From Hygrocybe punicea (Eukaryota; Basidiomycota; Agaricomycetes; Agaricales; Hygrophoraceae): a DNA stretch of 64,000 nt. Where the stretch lies: contig OY744472.1 in NCBI GenBank assembly GCA_963556145.1, positions 4,030,001 through 4,094,000 of the forward strand. Reading direction: 5' to 3'. The notes under the pieces are model-generated. The model saw only the letters and a list, made by a program, of their open reading frames with translations. It ran no database searches and was not told where the DNA came from. The position numbers and the translations under genes are program-made. This document shows positions 55,601-63,784 of the stretch, one piece after another; position 1 is the stretch's first letter; every line of letters starts with the position of its first letter.

Positions 55601-56732
55601 GGTTCGCATATCACCCTACAATAAGCATGCAAATGGTGTAATAGAAAGAGGACATTTTACTCTACGTGAAGCCATAGTCAAGTCCTGTGAAAAAGATAAG
55701 ACTGGAAAAATCAAGAATTGGCACAAGCACGTAGAGTTAGCATCATTTGCAGACCGAATTACAGTCAGCAGTGTTACTGGATACTCACCTTATTATCTAC
55801 TCCATGGCACTCATCCTATACTTCCCTTTGACCTAACAGAAGCCACATTTATGGTTGAAGGTTTTTGCTCAGGACTTTCTACATCAGATTTGTTAGCACT
55901 CCGCATACGTCAGCTTGGAAGACATCAAGAAGATATTGATAAAGCAGCAGCTGTGCTTAAACAGGCTCGCTTCATATCTAAATTGCAATTTGATCAGAGA
56001 TTTCATAGACGATTGCAAAAACGTGATTATCAGCCAGGAGAACTAGTTCTAGTATATAATAGTCGTTTGGAGATGACTATAGGAAAATTCAAGACAGACC
56101 CTCGTTACCTTGGCCCATATGAAGTTGTCAGACAAACAAGAAGAGGAACTTATGTTTTAAAAGAATTAGATGGTGCTGTGCATGCTGAGCATTATGCAGC
56201 ATTTCGGATTTTACCATACATTTATCGAACTGACCCTATCCTTTATGAAATAGCAGACCAGGAAGATGAAGCTGCTGAAGTAGAGGATTGCTCAGTAAAT
56301 CAGTTAATATCTCTTAAATCAGGAGACATCACAGATATTATTCTTGCCATCAAGCCAGAATTTGCTGCACACATTGCATCACGCACAAAGAATTTTGAAT
56401 TTAGAAAATATCAAGTTCCAGCCACTGTCTGTCACATGTGGCTTTATGAAACAACGCCAATCAGTTCCATTACAGGTGTCATTACAGTTGGTTCAGTAAA
56501 AATACCAGGAGAAGTCAATGACCCCTCAGGTCTTGGCAATGATGACTTTGATGCAGGTTTAAAGTTGTCAAAATATGGTTATCCTATATATCATCTTCAT
56601 CAGTTACCAGTGCCACTATCTGCAGATTTACTCCAGAAAAGATACAATACCATTATTCCTCACCGCTATTGTATAGCCCCATACTCATTCATTCAAGAAT
56701 TTCCTTTTTCTGCATTGATTCCGATATTCTAG
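52284..56732 (+). CDS. gypsy ORF2: RT-RNase H-integrase with C-terminal ASCH-like domain
   Basis: Overlaps ORF1 by 338 nt in the +1 frame, so it is probably made by frameshifting; true Pol sequence starts after about 52620. RT motifs: RWFCVSKKDGKLRIVHDL, YTVFDLLWGFDA (Asp), LPTGFTNSPAEFQR, NSFIDDLPIKG (FIDD). RNase H: TYLSVDSSHIAAGF, SQPKLELYGLYRALRHW, IHVPATQFRGPDALSR. Integrase: HENLGHKGE..CHQC zinc site, YIDVMFMPPSGG (D), VTDNGGEVKGAF (D), NKHANGVIERGH (E), then the GPY-type module YLGPYEVVRQT. Instead of a chromodomain, residues about 1345-1455 read ILAIKPEFAAHIASRTKNFE, FRKYQ, WLYETTPISSITGVITVG and SKYGYPIYHLHQLP, the pattern of an ASCH (PUA-like) fold. Confidence 0.92.
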   Translation: MKGLQMTPSAIISTTSVYYFGFWKKEFLKDYLNLQQSILGPFTSQSQTLSLKKKKSPSSKIPLSSFAPIAACYSLMLSMQSWICAFAALKQWQICLRKDILILPNITSPQLLSDLFTLATIFLPLCQTSLLYICLYYILLLDVIVYKFIFSKTIQDLTSLASPSIPVYKQTELTNITSVRLYEEDPQNSKHEDKPLEQFSVYYETIKDSQETTMPILVYPEDEDNQDYNLNEVPNKQESASEEADYYYIIGEGTLICEEGDILIFPCEETDSQGYPLTLTAYKRVDKKINPVPGTFPEDARVTRKFPYDPLSTLPPLPMIPPDFIPTEKLTSERLKILKINNDGFLWPEEEKLFTHLLSLNQDAIGFEDTERGTLKESYFSPYIIPTVPHVPWAFRNIPIPPGLREKVMDVLKRKIDAGVYEPSQSSYRSRWFCVSKKDGKLRIVHDLQPLNAVTIRDAGLPPILDEFVEPFAGRQCYTVFDLLWGFDARKVHPTSRDLTAFMTPLGLLRLTSLPTGFTNSPAEFQRCMCFILQDEIPHTANSFIDDLPIKGPSSIYPDQDGRPEVLLENPGIRRFIWEHAQDVHRIMHRLACAGMTISAKKTQLCRSSVVIVGQKCTPEGRCPDDSRVQKVLDWPPLKTPKDVRGFLGLCGTVRIWIENYSALAKPLAELFHKGAEFIWDERRQAAFQALKEKVSSAPALRSIDYTSDRPTYLSVDSSHIAAGFILSQEDENGNRRPARYGSIPMSERESRYSQPKLELYGLYRALRHWRLYLIGIKNLHIEVDAKFIKGMLNEPDLQPNAAINRWIQGILLFDFKLIHVPATQFRGPDALSRRELADNEEIEKHDDSWLDDIALLVHVPDPHEIRKFSFTVPTKLPYKAITLLSNNEIKLQQDKILIQVKHFLSTLEMPSTDTLQARRRFLKKTGQFYLKDDKLFRRNGQKMPSLVIMNAKKRIAILTQAHENLGHKGEQAVFDLVKLRFFWPHLRADVHYHISSCHQCQIRSLKKIEISPTISTPTAIFQKVYIDVMFMPPSGGYHFIVAARDDLSGATEVKALRSNNSHNLAKFFWEQIYCRYGAIEHVVTDNGGEVKGAFESLLRRLGIPQVRISPYNKHANGVIERGHFTLREAIVKSCEKDKTGKIKNWHKHVELASFADRITVSSVTGYSPYYLLHGTHPILPFDLTEATFMVEGFCSGLSTSDLLALRIRQLGRHQEDIDKAAAVLKQARFISKLQFDQRFHRRLQKRDYQPGELVLVYNSRLEMTIGKFKTDPRYLGPYEVVRQTRRGTYVLKELDGAVHAEHYAAFRILPYIYRTDPILYEIADQEDEAAEVEDCSVNQLISLKSGDITDIILAIKPEFAAHIASRTKNFEFRKYQVPATVCHMWLYETTPISSITGVITVGSVKIPGEVNDPSGLGNDDFDAGLKLSKYGYPIYHLHQLPVPLSADLLQKRYNTIIPHRYCIAPYSFIQEFPFSALIPIF

Positions 56733-58009
56733 CACCTTTGGTGACTGAATATTCAGTTATATCCAAGACCCCTATCCCTCATGTGATTTCCCGCTGCACA
56801 CCCTCTTTTTCTATGCCCCATGCATTTTTATTGGCCGCTATTTTTACCTATGCACATGATTTCCCGTCACGCACCCTTTTTTTATGCTATCTAAACTGAT
56901 TGGATAAATTTTATTTGTTTTATGATTTGCTGGTCATTTTTAAGTCAGACATGCAAAGAAAATATATATAACGCTACAAAGTGATAATACAACCCCTCTC
57001 ATCTAATAGTTGACGGACCCATTATATGAATACAATGATAATATATATAAAAGACATAACGAAACGTAACGAAACGAAACGAAACGAAACGAAACGAAAT
57101 GAAATGACAAGACATAATGAAATAGAAAATAGAATAAAAGGAAATACAACTGGTGTATGAATAGAAAGATAAAGAAATGGACGAACGACCGGTGACCCTC
57201 CACTCCCAGTAGTCCAGCAACTGAGTCCCACCCGAAAAAATATAGCGCTCGCCCCTAGTTGAAACGGAGTGATGCTCAACATCACCCCCGGCCCATCCAT
57301 CCTCCAGACGAATTCGTTGTCAAACGATTGCAGCAGATAGTAGTAAGGAACGGCTAGATTTAGACCGTCTTATCTACATGCCAATTATTCAGTAATGGTG
57401 AAAATTGAATATAAATATAAGAAGTTACTTAGCGGTTTGGTTTTTCTTGAGTTTTTCTTGAAGGGAGGATGGAGTGACCATTCATAGCGTCGGATAGATT
57501 TTTTTACGATTTATTGCATAGTGGCATAGCAAGAAAAAGGAGTGGAGCACTACAGAACCATAGTGGCAGACTAGAGGAAAGAAAAGACGGATCGTGCAAA
57601 TGTACAGCTATGACCCTGGAAAACACGTGACCGGCACATGTTTTCTCATGTGACCTGAGTAAACGGTCTAGACCAAATAAGCATTGGTACTATTGCAGAT
57701 CTGTACCCGATACAGCTTCAAGACCCTGAAGAACCAAGGGAATGGTAAAATCCCGATTTGATCAATCATACAACCTTAAATCGAATTTGAAATACATCAT
57801 CCCAATATAGCAAGGCCAGGGCTAGTTTAGTTCTGGACCCACAGGGACCTATTGTGACACAATGTCCCACATTAGTATTGCTTGACCCACCATTCCGGTT
57901 CCCCCACAAATATTTTCCCTTAACGTCTCCTGTTACATCAACTGCACCGCTATTCCGCTCAGCGCTTCAGCACTACCAGACGCCCATATACCGTAATCCA
58001 TATCATACT
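56733..58009 (+). other. gypsy 3' untranslated region with GAAAC pentamer run
   Basis: 1.3 kb between pol and the extra ORF with no credible gene. A run of ACGAAA pentamer-type units (ACGAAACGAAACGAAACGAA, about 57058-57105) is present; elsewhere nothing recognised. Confidence 0.6.
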
Positions 58010-58576
58010 ATGACATCATACTCCAGTCCTTCACCTTCTCCATCTATGGATATTCCTCTACGCCGTCTCGATTTATCACGCTTATTCGATACTCCCACCG
58101 AATACGATACGGACTTTTTTACCAAACCAACTAGTCCCGCTCAGACACCACCGCTACCCCCTTCGGAATCTGACGAATACATCGATTTCGAATCTGTGAA
58201 CGTACGAGGTGTTGACTGTCCGCCGCCAGACGATTTCGACTTTTTCATGGATAGTCTTCCCAACTTTCCTATGCCACCCGCCACCGTCCCTTCGCAATCT
58301 GTACCCTTAGACCCGGAGTTTAGAGAATGGCTCGAATCGCCTCCTTCATTTTCCACAAATCGTAACCACCCAACTTCCTCTCGCCGCAATCGTTTCGAAC
58401 GCCCTGCAATTCCGGCATTACTTCCTAAGCCGCTACAAAAGAAGCGCACTCGCCCTAAGTACCACCTCAAGGCGCTACTAAATGCTACGAAGAAGAACAT
58501 GGATCGGTTAAAGGCAGAAGGAGTTGATGTACAAGATTGGGAGGAATTCTTGGGAAAGATGAAGAAGAAGTTATAA
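58010..58576 (+). CDS. gypsy accessory ORF3 (188 aa), unknown
   Basis: First in-frame ATG at 58010 (MTSYSSPSPSPSMDIPL); the frame is open upstream without a start. The protein has an acidic/proline-rich front (FDTPTEYDTDFFTK, DCPPPDDFDFFMDSLPNF) and a basic helical end (QKKRTRPKYHLKALLNATKK, EEFLGKMKKKL). No signal peptide or membrane segment, so it is not envelope-like despite its position between integrase and the 3' LTR. CpG-rich codon use resembles the island in ORF1, not the neighbouring pol. Function unknown. Confidence 0.6.
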   Translation: MTSYSSPSPSPSMDIPLRRLDLSRLFDTPTEYDTDFFTKPTSPAQTPPLPPSESDEYIDFESVNVRGVDCPPPDDFDFFMDSLPNFPMPPATVPSQSVPLDPEFREWLESPPSFSTNRNHPTSSRRNRFERPAIPALLPKPLQKKRTRPKYHLKALLNATKKNMDRLKAEGVDVQDWEEFLGKMKKKL

Positions 58577-58810
58577 GAATAGTAATAATGTAAAAGCTTC
58601 TTCTCAGATTAAAAAGTTGTTTTCTTTTGGTTTCAACTGGGGACAGTTGATTTAATTGTGTTGTGCGGAGTACGAGATTGGGAGGAATTCTTTGGAAAGA
58701 TGAAGAAGAAGTTAAAAGAATAGTAATAATGTAAAAGCTTCTTCTCAGATTAAAGAGTTGTTTTCTTTTGGTTTCAACTGGGGACAGTTGATTTAATTGT
58801 GTTGTGCGGA
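58535..58810 (+). repeat. 141-bp tandem duplication abutting the 3' LTR
   Basis: 58535-58675 and 58676-58810 are near-identical, covering the last codons of ORF3, its stop and trailer. The second copy ends exactly at the LTR. I see no ordinary polypurine tract before the LTR; the closest is ACTGGGGACAG, present in both copies. Confidence 0.9.
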
Positions 58811-60218
58811 TGTCATGACCCCAAGTGTTTTTGGGTGTAATGTCATGGGTTTACCATCGGACCACGGACTTAGATATTTAAGTGCAACACTATGGATGCA
58901 CACCTACACTCATTAGTACCCATTCTATGCCTTTCCACATTACGCATGCTAGTGAACAGACACAAATAGCATATATGCTTACCTTTATATCATTTATTAT
59001 GGCTTCACTAGTAATGCCCAGACCTAGCCGTTTATGTATGGTGCACAGAGGCACATCCCCCACTCATTAGTATTTATTATATATTTCTCTGTATTGCGCG
59101 TGCAAGGAGACAAGCCCAACTAGCATTGTTACCTATATTAGCAATAATGGATTGATTACAAATCTTGTTTACTTGTATTGATCAAAAGCGGCTCAGCTAG
59201 ATAATGGGAAATGATTAGATAAGATGTGAACAAGAGGATGATAAGATAATGATAAGATAGGATGCATCAGAGAGTGATTGTGATATTCTGCTTACATAAA
59301 GACAATGGTCTATTGTTCTGAGCAGTCTATTGTTCTAAACAGTCCAAATGGAGATAGAGCCCATTGTTCACAGCCTCTTTGATGCCATCCATTGTTCTCA
59401 TGACTCAGTCCTATTGTTCTCACTTTCCCATTGTTCTCAGTCCCCCATTGTTCTCCAACAGTATAAATAGGGCCCCCAAATTCCAGTAGTCAGTAGGATT
59501 TCCCCCCTCACCACTCAGTAGTCACTCTCAGTTGGGTTCACACAGTGTGATCCCTCATTCTCTTAGTACTAGTAGTTACTCATTGTAGTAGCTAGTGCTT
59601 GCAATCCAGTCTAGTTCACTCTTATTCTATCATTCCCTGAGTTCCCCTTGTCATCAAGGAGAATTCACCCAGTTCACTCAGTTCAATCAATTCATTAGTC
59701 AGCATTAGTCAGCTAGATACATTTCTAAGGTTAAGGTTTCATCCTAAATAGATACACTTCTAAGGTTAAGGTTTCATCCTAAACAAAAAACAGAGTATTC
59801 AAAAGGTATTAAAGATATCCCTGAACTAGTAGCCAATGTGCGTTTGAAGCTTCGGATTTAAGTCAGATATTATAATACCCAGAGATACTCTTGATTGAAT
59901 AGGCCCTGTAGCCAAAACTGTCCATATTCAACTGGTGAATATTGTTATCAGTATTCATTAGTTCATATTTTTATATTCTAGTAGTGAATATTAGTATTTT
60001 CAGTACATCACACACCCAATTGCTATTCATACCTACTCAAAGTCTCAATTCTTAATTGAAGAGACCTCACTATTACATTCTATTGATTCATATAGTACAT
60101 ATACCCACAAACCCCTTCCTGATAGGTTATTTAGATATTAAAAACCCACGAACAACAAGAAGATACCTGAACAAAGTCAACTCCGGTAATTCTTGGTGAA
60201 ACAAACATTCACATAACA
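58811..60218 (+). repeat. 3' LTR of the gypsy element
   Basis: 1,408 bp, direct repeat of 45165-46572, with the same ATTGTTC cluster (59312-59454) and TATAAATAG (59462). Followed by target duplication TCGG. Confidence 0.95.
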
Positions 60219-60465
60219 TCGGGTACGGGTACGGTGTCCAAATTTGGCAACCCGTGCACTACCGCACACCCTTACCCGTGGTAGACGGGTATCCACGGGT
60301 TAGCACAGAGGGCCCCAATGGGCCCCACAGGTAAGTTTTTTTTTACTTTTAATTCATTTATCTAACATATCTAATAACTAAGTTATACCCAAACCGCCGC
60401 CACCACCACCACCACCACCACCAACCAACAACAACAACAACAACAACACGGCGATGAAGGGAAAC

Positions 60466-60498
60466 GGCTGGGAGGGTGGTGCATCCACTTACCAGCAC
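60466..60498 (+). repeat. GC-rich hairpin followed by splice-donor-like site (hAT-B copy)
   Basis: GGCTGGGAGGGTGGTGCATCCAC then TTACCAGCACAG|GTACGT. Same module as at 5511 and 16041 but on the plus strand. Translated it gives GWEGGAST, matching the GWEGGAPT and AEGGAPT readings of other copies. Confidence 0.65.
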
Positions 60499-60558
60499 AG
60501 GTACGTGCCCCGATTCTTTCACCACCGACATCGGCTAACCCCCTGCCTTCGAGTCCAC

Positions 60559-60869
60559 ACCTCGCAAACGACGTTGACACGTCAGTCAATGCGTCAACGC
60601 GTGTTCGCGAGGTCCCCAGCATGAAAACACGCATGAAGACTTCGCGAAAGCACGGTGACGCGTCAACTGACGCGTCAACATCGTTAGTGAAGTCGCCAGC
60701 ACCAAACTACGAACAAAGACCGTGCAAAGACAAATGAAGACCTCGCGAAGACAAATGAAGACCTCGTGAAGACAAACGAAGACCTCGAGTGCCCCTACAG
60801 ACCTCAAACTAATCACCTCGCGAAAACGGGCTGGCGCATCAACTGATGCGCAGACGTTGTTCGCGAGGT
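60559..60869. repeat. cluster of three two-tier palindromes
   Basis: Sites at 60559-60613, 60638-60694 and 60815-60869 each have TCGCGA-type outer arms and a TCAACTGA or TCAGTCAATGCGTCAAC-type core. A fourth, partial core GCGTCAATTGACG is at 61016-61030. A CTCGCGAAGACAAATGAAGAC-like segment between them is tandemly repeated (60730-60785). Confidence 0.7.
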
Positions 60870-61494
60870 ATCTGGCCCGTGAAACGACGACGACGGCGAC
60901 GACTTCCACTGCCAACTGGCAGCAGCAAGGCGGTGACGATGGTGGTGGAGCGGGGAGGGTGGCAGTGGGACAAGATGATGGAACCAGCCCAGCCCAGCCC
61001 CACAAATGCGAACCGTCGCGTCAATTGACGTGTACGTTTCATTTGTGGGCTTGAGGAGCTCGCTGCCGCTGTTGTCGACACTACCTGCATGGCCACACGG
61101 GCAACCACCACACCCGCGTCCGACCGCGGGTAATGCAGACCCACACCCGTCACGGGTACGGTGTCTGCGGGTACGGGTACGGTGTCCAGCCTGGCAACCC
61201 GCGGGTCACCCGTGCTACACCCTAAGTCTGCCGCTGTGTTGTCTCGGCATGCTTTGTACTTCAAGGGGCTCGGCTGGTCCAGGGAGCAAGGAGGAACGCA
61301 CTGGAGATCCAGGAAACATTTATTTCCAAATCGGGAATGGCTCCAGCGGCTTAAGCCGCTCGAGCCATGAGCGAGCCACTAGCTTATTAAGCAAAGCTAC
61401 TACAAGCCATGAGCCATTTCTATGGCTTGGCTCAGTTTACATATGGCTTGGCTCAAGCGGCTCGCGGCTTACGAGCCAAGCCATGGCAACACTA

Positions 61495-61550
61495 GATGCT
61501 GGTGAAACAGAACTTGAGGGTGGAGTCTTCTGGCTGACTTGGTGACCCAT
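61495..61550 (-). pseudogene. N-terminal codons of the split tyrosine recombinase
   Basis: On the minus strand ATG at 61550 opens MGHQVSQKTPPSSSVSPAS and runs into the GATGCTGG duplication. After hAT-A is removed the frame continues at 29246 as SHSKAARKL. This is the missing start of the recombinase gene at 26553-29254. Confidence 0.75.
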
Positions 61551-62620
61551 GGTAGCATAGAAAGTCATCACAGAGCGATCACGAAGTGTAGATGAAGTAC
61601 AGCAGTCGAAGACTGTGCACCACAGGAACTACACTTGATGATGCTCACCCAGGCCAAACTAGGCAGACCATAGAGGGTTGATGGTTCATAAGAGGATGCG
61701 AGACAGTGACGGTTCATGCAAGCAAAGCTGATGTAATCGGGCATACTAAATTTTACAGTTTGGCTATTATAAATTTGGTCGGACTAAGGCCTACATGTTT
61801 TTTTACTTCTCGTCACTCTGAAAGTCAAGCAGTGCACTCTAAAATCGGTCTGCAGCATGATATGTGTCTTGTGCATGTCTATGTGTGAAATTTAGAATGA
61901 AATTTGCATGCCTGCCAACAAAAATGTCCAACTGGCAGATAACTTGTCGATATGGCAGATAACTAAGTTCAAATTCTGAAAAGTTATCTGCCATGGCAGA
62001 TACTATTAGTGACTCATCAATATGGTGCCCACTGGAGAACACATGCGATTGGCCTCAGGCTACAGCTATTGTTGGGAATAGTGGCCGAATAGTTGCAGAA
62101 AGGATTAGTAATCCATATCACGTGACCCCGGAACTCAAACGAAGTGTAGCATGTATTCTACTCACCACAAGAAACTTCTAGTAGATTTAAGCTAGTAGTA
62201 TAAAAGCCCTCTCAGAGAGAGGCAAATATAATCAATTCTACATAAAATATCTTAGCAGTCAACAACCACTGCAACTATATATTCCAATAGCTATTCCTCC
62301 TCTCCTCACTCTACCTGCATCGCAGGATTCTCCTTCATCTTTGTAACAGCCGTTTATATTGAATTCACTTCCAACTACACTGCCAAGTTCTGACGTCTTC
62401 CTCTTGTTGCGATGGATGATGATGAAGAACCTTTCGTGAAGAAACATGGTTGTCTGAAAGGATGAAAGGATGGACCATGCTGAGAAGGTGCTCCAAAGCA
62501 TGGCCGACCAACAAAGAAGACTGCGAACGATGAGAACTTGGATGCTGCAGTAATACAAGGTGTGTGCAGTGTTTCTGATATATGCCGCTGTTGCAGCCAT
62601 CTTATATTAATCATTTATTG
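61551..62620. other. upstream region of the recombinase; possible LTR-like promoter fragment
   Basis: No gene. TATCTGCCATGGCAGATA-type inverted repeats lie at 61935-62000. At 62071-62270 a TGTTGGGAATAG start and a TATAAAAGCC box resemble a Copia-type LTR, but I found no partner or end. Short coding-like pieces on the plus strand begin near 62411. Confidence 0.35.
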
Positions 62621-62622
62621 CA

Positions 62623-63715
62623 GAGCAAGATGAATATCCCAGGGACTGGATAGAAAGCGACTTCACAGGTGATGTCTTGGCCCAAATCTTTGAGTTGGAA
62701 GCGACACCATCGACACTTGAGTCAAGCCGGGCTGCATGTGAGTTTCAGCCTGGCTTTTCTATCATAGCATTGTAATAAAACCTTTTTATAGTGCTTTCAG
62801 CTATGCTATCTTTACAACTATGCCAGAGCCAGCACCAGATATTTAGCAGCTGGACACAACCCTTCAGCAACCCATTGTTGCTGAAAGGTTGGACCAAGTC
62901 ATGGAACCTCCTACTGGAAACGTCCAGCAGGAAAACCTCACTTTTGAGCAACTCCATGAGGCTGCATGTGCCTCCCAAACTCATGAGTCCCCCCTTTTTC
63001 AACACAGCTATTTCTCAACTTTATCTAGGGCTGTTCTTCACAACACATGAAACTTTCGATATTGATAGCAACAATGAAGATGATCTGGAGGACGTCTCTG
63101 ACGATGAGCTTCTGAGAGTATGGCAAGGAGATGCTGATACATGAGGAGCTGTGGACAAAGGTGGTGTGTCATTTTTCAATGGTTTAGCTTCTTCCTTTGG
63201 ACTAATAGGAATGAAGGCGCATGGTTCGAACAGCCGGCCTACATGCCTGATTGGCTATACAAGCACTTTGGTGAAGTTATTGCACCAATTGTCTTTCGAA
63301 AAGAGGGCCACAACCTATCAAAGCCAACTATGTACATGGCAATGAGCCCATCGTTTTGGATCCACCCACCTGAGCCAGCTTTCTTGTGATGCCATCACCA
63401 TTTTGAGCCAGCCTTGTATTACCATCCCTGTGTCTTCTTATGGCTGCCACATTTTTTGGTCAATGCGCTACATTGTCCAAGCTGTATATGATGACCAATG
63501 CCATGCAAATACACCCCTCTCAAGGTGTTGTTGACTGTTACGATGCATTTACCACCCCATCCTTGGTAACTGATCTTGCCTTATCTCGTCTGACACCTGT
63601 TTAAGCCCCCCCGACGTCTTTGACAATTCTCGGCCAGTCACATCAAGTGGTTCCAAAATACCAGATGATAACGGTCTTGTTGAGGTGCTTGAATTCCCAG
63701 GGCAAGGCGAGCTGC
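62623..63715 (+). pseudogene. fragments of an unrecognised multi-exon gene
   Basis: Coding-like exons separated by short introns and stops: EQDEYPRDWIESDFTGDVLAQIFELE (62625-62740, followed by GTGAGT), FDIDSNNEDDLEDVSDDELL (63053-63115), and RPVTSSGSKIPDDNGLVEVLEFPGQGELPL (about 63630-63720, followed by GTGAGT). Acidic patches and splice sites support a real gene, but intervening stops prevent a continuous model. Probably the 5' part of the gene that ends in the cysteine-rich exon at 63785. Confidence 0.4.
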
Positions 63716-63784
63716 CATTACCAATGTGAGTTTTGTTTATGAACTTCGAGAGTAGAGAAAATGGAACTACTTCCCTTGTTTGTA

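Larger units (their letters stand above)
45165..60218 (+). mobile_element. 15-kb Ty3/gypsy LTR retrotransposon, structurally complete
   Basis: 15,054 bp between identical-looking 1,408-bp LTRs (45165-46572, 58811-60218; TG...CA), with a 4-bp target duplication TCGG (45161-45164, 60219-60222). Gene order is gag-protease (46640-52621), then RT-RNase H-integrase-ASCH (to 56732), then an extra ORF (58010-58576). RNase H before integrase defines Ty3/gypsy. All ORFs are open. With matching LTRs this indicates very recent insertion and possible activity. It is about twice the usual length because of a giant first ORF and a long 3' region. Confidence 0.95.
45109..61224. mobile_element. hAT-B: non-autonomous hAT element split by the gypsy retrotransposon
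   Basis: Left end TAGGGTATAGCACGGG, right end CCCGTGCTACACCCTA, flanked by a perfect 8-bp duplication AGTCTGCC (45101-45108, 61225-61232). After removing the retrotransposon about 1.06 kb remains: 45109-45164 and 60219-61224. The ends are rich in CGGGTACGGG words. The interior has the GC hairpin (60466-60498), at least three two-tier palindromes (60559-60613, 60638-60694, 60815-60869) and CAA/CCA runs. No transposase. Confidence 0.87.
29255..61494 (-). mobile_element. hAT-A: autonomous-type hAT transposon expanded to 32 kb by nested insertions
   Basis: The left end TAGTGTTGCCACAG and right end CATGGCAACACTA are separated by 32,240 bp, yet flanked by the same 8-bp duplication GATGCTGG (29247-29254 and 61495-61502). 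Both ends carry iterated GGCTCGG/GGCTTGG words for about 150-230 bp. Removing it rejoins the recombinase reading frame (SVSPAS then SHSKAARKL). It encodes its own transposase on the minus strand (30500-33454) and a 192-bp tandem repeat. Its bulk comes from a LINE (33470 to about 43 kb) and from hAT-B plus the gypsy element (45109-61224). Without those it would be about 6 kb. Confidence 0.85.

Noticed and set aside
58010..58576. Envelope gene for the gypsy element
   Set aside because: Position fits, but no signal peptide, transmembrane segment, cleavage site or glycosylation-rich ectodomain is visible.
29255..61494. A giant cargo-carrying element (Starship-like) with captain recombinase
   Set aside because: The recombinase gene lies outside and is itself interrupted; the ends are hAT-type with an 8-bp duplication, and the contents are ordinary nested transposons, not host cargo.
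62071..62400. Solo Copia LTR starting TGTTGGGAATAG with a TATAAAAG box
   Set aside because: No second terminus, partner LTR or target duplication could be found; kept only as a remark.
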